Source of the DNA: Streptomyces leeuwenhoekii
GTDB lineage: Bacteria; Actinomycetota; Actinomycetes; Streptomycetales; Streptomycetaceae
Assembly: GCF_001013905.1 (NCBI RefSeq)
Contig: NZ_LN831790.1
Coordinates: 4,540,001-4,604,000 of the forward strand
Direction of reading: 5' to 3'
DNA: 64,000 bases
A program made the position numbers and the translations under genes. The notes under the pieces were generated by a model. The model saw only the letters and a program-made list of their open reading frames with translations. It made no database searches and had not been told where the DNA came from. This document shows, piece by piece, positions 16,593 to 23,239 of this stretch. Position 1 is the stretch's first letter; every line of letters starts with the position of its first letter.

Positions 16593-17153
16593 TCAGGCCT
16601 CCGGCTCCGCCTTCCTGCCCGAGCGCGCGGCTTCCTCGGCCGTACCGGAGTCTGGGCCGGGGGCGGGCCCGGGCGGCGGTGTCGTCGCGCCCGTGTCGAG
16701 GAGGATCTGTTCGGCCGGTCTGGCGTCGTCGGTGCGGACGGCCGCGGCCATGGCGGCGTGGGCCGCGTCGGGGGTCGCGTCCGGCGGGATCACCAGGAGG
16801 GAGAAGTGGTCCTGGTCGCCCCTGGTGACCAGGACCGTGCCGTCGCCGATCGGGAAGGAGTCGAGATGGACGACGCGGTCGTCGATGACCATGCGCGTGG
16901 GCAGGTGCTCCCACGCACCGGCGTCCAGGCCGACGCGGGTGACCGGACCGATGTGCTCGGTCAACGCGCTGACCAGGGCGGGAAGCTCCGCGCCGATGTC
17001 GCGGGAGCGCGGCCACCAGGCGCCGTCGAGCACGCCCCGGCGATCGTGGGTCGTCTCCAGCCGTACGAGGGCCGTCCCGGGCCTCACCTCCCGGTGGCCG
17101 GTGCCGGTGTCCGGCAGGAAGCCGGGCATGTGCGGGGCGTCGGATGGGGACAT
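16593..17153 (-). CDS. DUF5994 family protein
   Basis: A 186-residue protein of the actinomycete DUF5994 family. The recognisable core is HDRRGVLDGAWWPRSRDIGAELPALVSALTEH, then GPVTRVGLDAGAWEHLPTR and GDQDHFSLLVIPPDATPDAAHAAMA. The C-terminal ~35 residues are a Pro/Gly/Ala-rich tail. Function is unknown; in many streptomycetes such genes are linked to stress-related loci. The ATG at 17153 follows a weak AGGCGAG ribosome site; the longer frame to 17405 overlaps the divergent gene and is rejected. Confidence 0.85.
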   Translation of the reverse strand: MSPSDAPHMPGFLPDTGTGHREVRPGTALVRLETTHDRRGVLDGAWWPRSRDIGAELPALVSALTEHIGPVTRVGLDAGAWEHLPTRMVIDDRVVHLDSFPIGDGTVLVTRGDQDHFSLLVIPPDATPDAAHAAMAAAVRTDDARPAEQILLDTGATTPPPGPAPGPDSGTAEEAARSGRKAEPEA

Positions 17154-17360
17154 GGGCACTCGCCTGTCTGCCGGGATGCGGACGGTCCTGACCGGGATCC
17201 TGTCCTTCGTCCAACTTACTCCTCGGCGCACGGGGCTTTCCGCTCCCCGGACGGAAGGCCAGGCCGGAGCGGTGTGGCCCGCTGGGCGGGGCGCACGGGC
17301 ACCGGCGGAGTAGGGTGAGAGATGGTCCGCCGATCTTCGCCGAGGGCACGAGGGGTCACC

Positions 17361-17588
17361 ATGGAGCCGCTGGAAGTGCCGCTGGACGGCCGCGCGGAGG
17401 TGCACATCGCCGCCGCGTCGCCCGAGGTCGCCCGCCGGGTCGCGGAAGTCCTCCGGCGCTGCTTCGCCGCCACCGAGCAGCGCAGCTACCCCGCGAGCGC
17501 CGAAGGCGGTACGCGTCTGGAGCTCACCGTGGACACCTCCCGCGCCGCGGAACCGGCCCGGTCCTGGCTGGAGAGCAGCGGGTCGTAG
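17361..17588 (+). CDS. Small hypothetical protein
   Basis: A 75-residue protein beginning MEPLEVPLDGRAEVHIAAAS, with a helix-rich middle (EVARRVAEVLRRCFAATEQRS) and a C-terminal TRLELTVDTSR strand. The pattern suggests a compact alpha/beta domain of unknown function. GAGGGG precedes the ATG at 17361. TAGGGT at 17311-17316 lies five bases before an in-frame ATG at 17322, so a 13-residue longer leaderless form is possible. Confidence 0.65.
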   Translation: MEPLEVPLDGRAEVHIAAASPEVARRVAEVLRRCFAATEQRSYPASAEGGTRLELTVDTSRAAEPARSWLESSGS

Positions 17589-18017
17589 CCGGTGAGCGGT
17601 GCCGGCTCACCTCTTCCCGGCTCGCCTCTTCGCTCCGCGCCGATGTGACCTTCGTCGCCGCGGGGGAGATCCCGGTGCCTGGCAGTGGCCGCGCCGCCGA
17701 CGGCCACGGGGGTGGGACGCGGCCCATCGGGGGAGGTGGGGGCGGTGCGGCCGGGAGGGGCCCGTGGGAATGGCATCCCCACGGGGAGCATATCTGTGGT
17801 TGCCACGTGAGAAATAGAGAGACCGCGCGGCGAGTATTCCCCACCCGGCCGCCATGGCCAAAATTCTGTCCGTGCACGGCCGTTGGTGCCGTGCTACTGT
17901 CGATCTCAGTTGCAGGTGTGGTTGCCAGAAGGTTTTTCCGTCGGGGTAATCAACACGGCGACGCGGAGTCCGCACAGGGCGAACTCCGAGCACCGTTTTC
18001 CCCAGAGGAGAAATAAC
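17589..18017 (+). promoter_or_regulatory. Promoter region and long leader of cold-shock gene
   Basis: A 429-bp region with no supported gene. The part from about 17900 is less GC-rich and runs to GAGGAG (18005-18010) before the csp ATG. The length and composition fit the structured 5' leader usual for cold-shock genes. No exact promoter can be assigned. Confidence 0.45.
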
Positions 18018-18221
18018 ATGGCCAGTGGCACCGTGAAGTGGTTCAACGCCGAAAAGGGCTTCGGCTTCATCGAGCAGGACGGCGGCGGCCCCGACGTCTT
18101 CGCCCACTACTCCAACATCGCCACCTCGGGCTTCCGCGAGCTGCTGGAAGGCCAGAAGGTGACGTTCGAGGTCGCGCAGGGCCAGAAGGGCCCGACGGCC
18201 GAGAACATCGTCCCCGCCTGA
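18018..18221 (+). CDS. Cold-shock protein (CspA family)
   Basis: A 67-residue single-stranded nucleic-acid-binding protein, essentially one cold-shock domain. The two RNA-binding motifs are intact: KGFGFI (RNP1) and VFAHY (RNP2), within [20 protein letters not shown] and the terminal [10 protein letters not shown]. It acts as an RNA chaperone in the cytoplasm. GAGGAG lies seven bases before the ATG. A DEAD-box helicase follows; RNA chaperone plus RNA helicase is a common cold-adaptation pairing. Confidence 0.97.
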   Translation: MASGTVKWFNAEKGFGFIEQDGGGPDVFAHYSNIATSGFRELLEGQKVTFEVAQGQKGPTAENIVPA

Positions 18222-18250
18222 TCATCGGCGCTGACGCATACTACGCAGCT

Positions 18251-18295
18251 GGGGCCCGCACCTCACGGGGTGCGGGCCCCGGCTCGCTGTCTTTT
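18251..18295 (+). terminator. Rho-independent terminator of csp
   Basis: A perfect 12-bp stem (18251-18262 with 18269-18280, GGGGCCCGCACC arms) and a six-base loop, followed by TTTT at 18292-18295. It separates csp from the helicase gene. Confidence 0.85.
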
Positions 18296-18460
18296 CAGGC
18301 TCGCGGCGAAGCCTTTCCCATCGCCGCACGGTGACGTATTCCCGTCGCCCGGGCCGGCTCAGTCCGCCCTCACCAATCATCGGCTCGTTCTCGCGATTCT
18401 CTGCGCCGCCCATGTGCTGCGGGAATTCCTTGTTTCGTGCCGTATCAAGGAAGGTTCCGC

Positions 18461-19972
18461 GTGAATCGCAGCCGTACAACTCGCACGAACGACCGCTCCG
18501 GGGGCGCTGACGCCAAGCGCTCCGGTTCCCCCCGCCGCTTCCAGGGAGGGGGCCGTCCCCGCAACGGCCGGCCCCAGGGCACCGGCGGCCGTCCGGCCCC
18601 GCAGGGCGGCGACTTCGCCCTGCCCAAGACGATCACTCCGGCCCTGCCCGCCGTCGAGTCGTTCGCCGATCTTGAGATGCCGGCCCCGCTGCTGACCGCG
18701 CTCGACCGCGAAGGCGTGAGCGTGCCGTTCCCCATCCAGGCGGCGACCCTGCCGAACTCCCTGGCCGGACGGGACGTCCTCGGCCGGGGCCGCACCGGCT
18801 CCGGCAAGACCCTCGCCTTCGGCCTCGCCGTCCTGGCCCGCACGGCCGGACAGCGCGCCGAGTCGCGACAGCCGCTCGCCCTCGTCCTCGTCCCCACCCG
18901 CGAACTGGCCCAGCAGGTCACCGACGCGCTCACCCCGTACGCCCGCGCCGTGCAGCTGCGGCTGGCCACCGTGGTCGGCGGGATGTCGATCGGCCGGCAG
19001 GCCGGTGCGCTGCGCACCGGTGCCGAGGTGGTCGTCGCGACGCCGGGGCGGCTGAAGGACCTCATAGACCGTGGCGACTGCCGGCTGGACAACGTCGGCA
19101 TCACCGTCCTCGACGAGGCCGACCAGATGACCGACATGGGCTTCATGCCGCAGGTCACCGCGCTGCTCGACCAGGTGCGTCCGGAGGGACAGCGGATGCT
19201 CTTCTCGGCGACCCTCGACCGCAACGTCGACCGGCTCGTACGCCGCTACCTGCACGACCCGGTGGTCCACTCCGTCGACCCGTCCGCGGGCGCGGTCACC
19301 ACGATGGAGCACCACGTCCTGCACGTTGACGAGGCGGACAAGCGGCAGACCACCACCGAGATCGCCGCCCGCGACGGCCGGGTGATCATGTTCCTGGACA
19401 CCAAGCACGCCGTGGACCGGCTCACCAAGCACCTGCTGAACAGCGGTGTGCGGGCCGCCGCCCTGCACGGCGGCAAGTCCCAGCCCCAGCGCACCCGCAC
19501 CCTCGCCCAGTTCAAGGACGGCCAGGTGACCGTGCTGGTGGCGACCAACGTCGCGGCGCGCGGCATCCACGTCGACAACCTCGACCTGGTCGTCAACGTC
19601 GATCCGCCCACCGACCACAAGGACTACCTGCACCGCGGCGGCCGTACGGCCCGCGCCGGCGAGTCCGGCAGCGTCGTCACCCTGGTCACCCCCGACCAGC
19701 GCCGCGGCATGAGCCGGCTGATGAGCTCGGCCGGCATCACCCCGCGGATCACCGCGGTGCGCTCGGGCGAGGCGGAGCTGAGCCGGATCACCGGGGCCCA
19801 GGCGCCCTCCGGTGTCCCGGTCGTCATCGCCGCGCCGGCGGTGGAGCGCCCCCGCCGCGCCGCGTCCGCCTCGTCCCGGGGACGCCGTGGCCGCCCCGGC
19901 CGGGCCCGGTCCGCCGAACGGGCGGCACGCGGCAGGACGCAGCGGCGGTCCGACTTCGGCTCGGCGGCCTGA
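18461..19972 (+). CDS. DEAD-box ATP-dependent RNA helicase
   Basis: A 503-residue RNA helicase. After a basic, disordered Arg/Gly leader (~1-60) come the Q-motif region (PFPIQAATLPNSLAGRD), motif I GRTGSGKT, PTRELA, VVATPGR, motif II DEAD (VLDEADQM), SAT (LFSATLD), and in the second RecA domain VATNVAARGIH and HRGGRTARAG. The C-terminus is a basic RG-rich RNA-binding tail. It unwinds RNA duplexes in cold response, ribosome assembly or decay. The GTG at 18461 has AAGGAAGG upstream. Confidence 0.95.
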   Translation: MNRSRTTRTNDRSGGADAKRSGSPRRFQGGGRPRNGRPQGTGGRPAPQGGDFALPKTITPALPAVESFADLEMPAPLLTALDREGVSVPFPIQAATLPNSLAGRDVLGRGRTGSGKTLAFGLAVLARTAGQRAESRQPLALVLVPTRELAQQVTDALTPYARAVQLRLATVVGGMSIGRQAGALRTGAEVVVATPGRLKDLIDRGDCRLDNVGITVLDEADQMTDMGFMPQVTALLDQVRPEGQRMLFSATLDRNVDRLVRRYLHDPVVHSVDPSAGAVTTMEHHVLHVDEADKRQTTTEIAARDGRVIMFLDTKHAVDRLTKHLLNSGVRAAALHGGKSQPQRTRTLAQFKDGQVTVLVATNVAARGIHVDNLDLVVNVDPPTDHKDYLHRGGRTARAGESGSVVTLVTPDQRRGMSRLMSSAGITPRITAVRSGEAELSRITGAQAPSGVPVVIAAPAVERPRRAASASSRGRRGRPGRARSAERAARGRTQRRSDFGSAA

Positions 19973-19974
19973 CC

Positions 19975-20286
19975 GTGGCCGGCGACATGGACGTCACCGG
20001 CCCGCGGGTCCGGGACGACATGACGGTCGAGGTGGCCCTGTCCGTGATGGCCGGTGCCCAGGTCGAGTACCTGCTGCTGTGCGACGCGGACGACCAGAGC
20101 ACGGGCGTGATCACCCGGTCCGGGCTCGCCGCCCTCCGATCCGGTTCCGGGTACACGGACCGGCTCCGACTGCGGGACGTCCCCCACGGACCGCTCCCCT
20201 CGCCCGGCACCCGGTCCGGTGGGTCCTCCCCGGCCGGCCGGTCGGCTCCTTCTCCTTCTCCCTGTGAGGCAACATGCGCTGTGTGA
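19975..20286 (+). CDS. Single CBS-domain-like protein
   Basis: A 103-residue protein resembling one CBS half-domain: VTGPRVRDDMTVEVALSVMAGAQVEYLLLCDADDQSTGVITRSGLAALRSG. The C-terminal ~35 residues are low-complexity Ser/Pro. CBS domains bind adenine nucleotides and sense energy state, usually in pairs, so this one may dimerise. It starts two bases after the helicase stop and overlaps the next gene by 13 bases, so the three are one transcription unit. ATG at 19987 is an alternative start. Confidence 0.7.
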   Translation: MAGDMDVTGPRVRDDMTVEVALSVMAGAQVEYLLLCDADDQSTGVITRSGLAALRSGSGYTDRLRLRDVPHGPLPSPGTRSGGSSPAGRSAPSPSPCEATCAV

Positions 20287-20609
20287 TCGCCCGGTATCCG
20301 TTCGAGCTGACCAAGAGCGGAGTGCTGGCCTCGATGGAGGGCGTCAAGCCCGAGCCGATCACGGGTGAGTCCGTGACCATCGGCCGCCGCCGCTACCCCG
20401 CCAAGCAGGTGGGCGCGATCGTCACCCGGCAGGACCGCCGCGACTTCACCAGCGGTGAGGTCGTCCGGGCCATGGCCCGACTCGGCTTCACCTGCCACGC
20501 CCATCCCGACGCCGCGCCCGTGAGCGAACCCGCCTCGCCGCTCCAGGCCGCGTCCGCTCTGCTCGGCGGAGGCGTCGCCGCCGCCCCGGCGGACGAGCAC
20601 AAGGAGTAG
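20274..20609 (+). CDS. SCO5918 family protein
   Basis: A 111-residue protein of unknown function. It begins MRCVIARYPFELTKSGVLASMEGVKPEPITGESVTIGRRRYPAKQVG, then a VVRAMARLGFTCH segment and an Ala/Pro tail. I recall this as the SCO5918 family, which in S. coelicolor accompanies a cold-shock protein and DEAD-box helicase gene, exactly the arrangement here. A role in RNA metabolism or cold response is inferred from this context only. Confidence 0.75.
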   Translation: MRCVIARYPFELTKSGVLASMEGVKPEPITGESVTIGRRRYPAKQVGAIVTRQDRRDFTSGEVVRAMARLGFTCHAHPDAAPVSEPASPLQAASALLGGGVAAAPADEHKE

Positions 20610-20630
20610 GCCACAACTCCACCCCACACC

Positions 20631-20668
20631 CCGAGGGCCCTGCCGACGCACGTCGGCAGGGCCCTCGG
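20631..20668 (+). terminator. Strong hairpin ending helicase operon
   Basis: A perfect 17-bp stem (20631-20647 with 20652-20668, arms CCGAGGGCCCTGCCGAC) with a four-base loop GCAC. It lies just after the SCO5918-family gene. No T-run follows. Confidence 0.8.
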
Positions 20669-20796
20669 CGCGTTCCGGGCCGTTCATCCGGCGGTGGGCC
20701 GTCCTGCGGTGTCCGCGCCGGAGCGGGGACGGCGGTGTGCGCGCCGGGAGCGGACGGCTGCTGACGGGAGCAGAAAACCTTCGATCCGAGTTCGGG

Positions 20797-20820
20797 AAAA
20801 TCTACTCTTGCGAGAGTAGA
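20797..20820 (-). terminator. Minus-strand terminator-like palindrome
   Basis: Eight-base arms (TCTACTCT and AGAGTAGA, 20801-20808 and 20813-20820) are perfect around a TGCG centre. On the minus strand the stem is followed by TTTTCCC, the shape of an intrinsic terminator. No minus-strand gene is recognised upstream of it, so it may end an unannotated RNA. It could alternatively be an operator. Confidence 0.5.
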
Positions 20821-20980
20821 CATGACGCGATGCTGTGGTTAAGCTTTCTGCCATAGACAAGGTCAAGTGAGACCCGGCAGACACGAACTGCCGGGTAGGA
20901 GCTCACGAAGGACGGAGGAGCAGACGCCAACAGGAGGTCGGCACAGCGGAAGAGCCGGCCGATGGTGTTCAATTCCCTTC

Positions 20981-21012
20981 GGGGCCCTGGTGCCGTGCGG
21001 CACCAGGGCCCC
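20981..21012 (+). terminator. Perfect 14-bp hairpin before MerR gene
   Basis: Arms at 20981-20994 and 20999-21012 (GGGGCCCTGGTGCC type) are perfect with a GTGC loop. It lies 28 bp before the MerR start codon, so it is either a terminator of an upstream short transcript or an attenuator in the merR leader. Confidence 0.6.
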
Positions 21013-21039
21013 TCGACGCGTTGCACAACACGAGGTGAC

Positions 21040-21390
21040 ATGACAGCTGATAGTCCGCTCAGCGATCGTCTGGACGACGACGACTACCCGGCATACACGA
21101 TCGGCCGGGCCGCCGAGATGCTCGGTACCACTCCGGGCTTCCTCCGTGCCATCGGCGAAGCCCGTCTGATCACCCCGCTCCGGTCGGAGGGCGGACACCG
21201 CCGGTACTCCCGCTATCAGCTCCGGATCGCCGCCCGGGCCCGCGAACTCGTCGACAAGGGAACGCCCATCGAGGCCGCCTGCCGCATCGTCATCCTCGAG
21301 GACCAGCTCGAAGAGGCCCAGCGCATCAACGCCGAGTACCGCCGGGCCGCCGGCCGGGCCGCCGCCGACGACGGTTCCGCCTCCGGCTGA
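21040..21390 (+). CDS. MerR-family transcriptional regulator
   Basis: A 116-residue regulator with a MerR winged helix-turn-helix (YTIGRAAEMLGTTPGFLRAIGEARLITPLRSEGGHRRYSRYQLRIAARARELVDKGTPIEAACRIV) and a short C-terminal coiled coil (LEDQLEEAQRINAEYRRAAG). It lacks any effector-binding domain or Cys metal ligands, so it may act constitutively or through a partner. The ATG at 21040 is preceded by GAGGTGA. It is the first gene after a hairpin-rich leader. Confidence 0.9.
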   Translation: MTADSPLSDRLDDDDYPAYTIGRAAEMLGTTPGFLRAIGEARLITPLRSEGGHRRYSRYQLRIAARARELVDKGTPIEAACRIVILEDQLEEAQRINAEYRRAAGRAAADDGSASG

Positions 21391-21432
21391 CGGCCCGAGC
21401 GGCGGGGTGCCGTCCCGCGCGCTCCGGTGCGC

Positions 21433-21681
21433 TCAGACGGCCAGTGGCACCTCGTGGATCTCGTCCGCCCGGTGCCCCGCCCGTTCGTGGACGCGCTGGA
21501 CCGCTTCGGCGGAGGGGCCCTCGGAGAGGCAGTAGACCGTGCCGGACCGCGGGTCCGCCCACGCCCGCTCGAAGTGGACGCCCTCGTCCTTCTCGACGGC
21601 CAGGTCGGCCTGGTGCGCCTCGTGGAGCTGCTCGGCGGTGATGCCCTGCATCCCGTGGTGGACATCCATGAAGTGGGCCAT
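21433..21681 (-). CDS. SCO4226-family nickel-binding protein (DUF4242)
   Basis: An 82-residue single-domain protein matching the SCO4226 family, a ferredoxin-like-fold dimer characterised in S. coelicolor as nickel-binding. Visible conserved blocks are AHFMDVHHGMQGITAEQLHEAHQADL, the HFERAWADPRSGTVYCLSEGPS segment and the terminal ADEIHEVPLAV. Several His residues could be ligands. The ATG at 21681 has GAGGAGG upstream; the longer frame is low-complexity. It probably buffers or senses nickel needed for enzymes such as Ni-superoxide dismutase or urease, which is inference. Confidence 0.9.
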   Translation of the reverse strand: MAHFMDVHHGMQGITAEQLHEAHQADLAVEKDEGVHFERAWADPRSGTVYCLSEGPSAEAVQRVHERAGHRADEIHEVPLAV

Positions 21682-21901
21682 GGCGTCGCACCTCCTCACC
21701 TTTGCCTTCCCTCCATGCTCCGCCCGTGCGCCGCTCCGGGCGAGTCCGCCCGGGCCCGCGCTCCGGGGCACGGGCCCGCACCCCGCGCGGGCCGCGCCCC
21801 GCGGCTCACCGCTCACGCCCGCGGGGCAGCCCCCGGCTCACGGCGAAGGGCCCCGGCAGCCGCGCCGGAGCCCTTCGGAGACGTACGGGAACGGCGTACC
21901 G

Positions 21902-22057
21902 TCAGCCGCACTGGCAGGGGCTGCCCGACTGGCAGCCGCACCCGCAGCCCGAGCCGCAGCCGCAGGCGGCTATCAGGGTCAGCTTCCTGACCTCGGCGGG
22001 CTGCTCGGACGGGCGTTCCTGGGCGGGGTCGGGAGTGGTGCTGGGGGATTCGGCCAT
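21902..22057 (-). CDS. Cys-rich miniprotein
   Basis: A 51-residue peptide. The first ~30 residues are acidic/Ser-Thr-Pro rich (MAESPSTTPDPAQERPSEQPAE), then VRKLTLIAACG leads into a C-terminal block of alternating Cys-Gly (CGCGSGCGCGC...PCQCG) with eight Cys in the last 20 residues. GAGGAGGG immediately before the ATG at 22057 supports real translation. Possible roles are a metallothionein-like metal chelator or a modified peptide precursor; no maturation enzyme lies nearby. The nickel-binding gene follows on the same strand, which favours metal handling. Confidence 0.75.
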   Translation of the reverse strand: MAESPSTTPDPAQERPSEQPAEVRKLTLIAACGCGSGCGCGCQSGSPCQCG

Positions 22058-22198
22058 GGGTCCCTCCTCAAGGCTGGTGCCTGTGCCCATTGCATGCCCC
22101 GGGCGGCGGTCGCATCAACGGCGCACTGTGGCTCGTACGCGCCCCGAGCGCGTGCCGGGCGGCTGCCGGACAGCGGGCCGCGCCGGGCCGGGACTCTC

Positions 22199-22335
22199 GC
22201 GCGATCCCCCGCGGCAAGAGCTGCCGCGGCGCGATCCCGGCGGCGGAAGCCCCGCGACGGCGGCGCGATCCCGGCGCCCCCGCGACGGCGGCGCGATCCC
22301 CCGCGGCCGAAGCCTCCGCGCCGCGATCCCGGCCG
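22199..22335. repeat. Five degenerate ~30-bp repeats
   Basis: The octamer GCGATCCC recurs at 22201, 22231, 22265, 22293 and 22323, embedded in similar GC-rich units (CGCGACGGCGGCGCGATCCC type), with spacings of 28-34 bp. The array lies between phoU and the Cys-rich miniprotein gene and ends at the phoU stop codon. It does not code in a consistent frame. Confidence 0.7.
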
Positions 22336-22336
22336 C

Positions 22337-23038
22337 TCAGGCCCCCTCGCTCCCCGCCACCGCCTGGATGTCCGGCTGGATGTCCGCCTGGAGTTCGTCC
22401 GCGTGCTCGCCCGTCACCAGGTACACCACCCGCTTGGCGACCGCGACGGCGTGGTCGGCGTACCGCTCGTAGTAGCGGCCCAGCAGGGTCACGTCGACGG
22501 CCGTCTCGATGCCGTGCTTCCAGCGGTCGTCCATCAGGTGCTGGAAGAGGGTGCGGTGCAGGAGGTCCATCGCGTCGTCGTCCTGCTCGAGCTGCAGGGC
22601 CAGGTCGACGTCCTTGGTGATGATCACCTCGGCCGCCTTCGCCATCAGGCGCTGCGCGAGCTGGCCCATCTCCAGGATGGTGGCGTGCAGGTCGTGCGGG
22701 ACCGCCCGCTCGGGGTAGCGCAGCCGGGCCAGCTTCGCCACGTGCTGGGCGAGGTCGCCGGAGCGCTCCAGGTCGGCGGACATGCGCAGGGAGGTGACGA
22801 CGATCCGCAGATCGGTCGCCACCGGCTGCTGCCGGGCCAGCAGGGCTATGGCCCGCGCCTCCAGGTCGTGCTGGAGCTGGTCGACCTTGGCGTCGGCCTC
22901 GATCACGTGCTCCGCCAGCTTCAGGTCGGAGTCGAGGATGGCGGTCGTGGCGCGCCCGATCGCCGACCCGACCAGCCGGGCCATCTCCACCAGACCGTCG
23001 CCGATCGAGTCCAGTTCCTCGTGGTACGCGTCCCGCAT
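22337..23038 (-). CDS. phoU: Phosphate-specific transport accessory protein PhoU
   Basis: A 233-residue all-helical regulator with the PhoU repeat twice: an N-terminal half (MRDAYHEELDSIGDGLVEMARLVG ... RQQPVATDLRIVVTSLRMSADLERSGDLAQHVAKLA) and a C-terminal half (EVIITKDVDLALQLEQDDDAMDLL ... ETAVDVTLLGRYYERYADHAVAVAKRVVYLVTGE). The metal-binding E/D xxx D motifs (ERSGD, ERYAD) are intact. It relays phosphate sufficiency from the Pst transporter to PhoR and limits PhoP phosphorylation. It is divergent from phoR-phoP and shares a candidate PHO box. Confidence 0.96.
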   Translation of the reverse strand: MRDAYHEELDSIGDGLVEMARLVGSAIGRATTAILDSDLKLAEHVIEADAKVDQLQHDLEARAIALLARQQPVATDLRIVVTSLRMSADLERSGDLAQHVAKLARLRYPERAVPHDLHATILEMGQLAQRLMAKAAEVIITKDVDLALQLEQDDDAMDLLHRTLFQHLMDDRWKHGIETAVDVTLLGRYYERYADHAVAVAKRVVYLVTGEHADELQADIQPDIQAVAGSEGA

Positions 23039-23133
23039 CAGGGTTCCTCTCGTACGTCTCGAAAGGGGGCTCGCGCCCCTCGCTTCACCCCCACGTTTCC
23101 ACGTTCCGGCCCGGACGCGTCCGTTTCCGGCAT

Positions 23134-23167
23134 CCCGAATGAACCATCCCTGGCCCCCAGGTGAACT
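23134..23167 (-). promoter_or_regulatory. Candidate PHO box between phoU and phoR
   Basis: On the minus strand GTTCACC and GTTCATT occur exactly 22 bases apart (two 11-bp units), with a degenerate unit between. This is the direct-repeat spacing of Streptomyces PhoP operators. The location between phoU and phoR-phoP agrees with known PhoP autoregulation in the genus. Confidence 0.6.
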
Positions 23168-23239
23168 CTGAGCGACGAGTGTTCGAGCTCGCACTCCGAT
23201 GGCTGTGGGCGGGACCTTTCCCGTGCCTAACCTTGAGGC

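Larger units (their letters stand above)
20690..21039. other. Structured intergenic region upstream of MerR gene
   Basis: A 350-bp region with no convincing protein gene but dense RNA-like structure. A nested hairpin lies at about 20868-20907: outer GTGAG/CTCAC and inner nine-pair ACCCGGCAG/CTGCCGGGT with an unpaired AGGAG. There are repeated purine-rich Shine-Dalgarno-like motifs (GGAGGAG, AGGAGG) at about 20915-20940. A perfect 14-bp hairpin is at 20981-21012. A palindrome at 20801-20820 is a terminator when read on the minus strand. It may encode a small RNA or a regulated leader. Confidence 0.5.

Noticed and set aside
20961..20985. tRNA-like T-arm (GGTGTTCAATTCCC)
   Set aside because: The flanking bases do not pair as a five-base T stem and no cloverleaf can be drawn.
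20802..21041. 79-residue minus-strand frame in the structured region
   Set aside because: No ribosome site, poor codon bias and overlap with strong hairpins.
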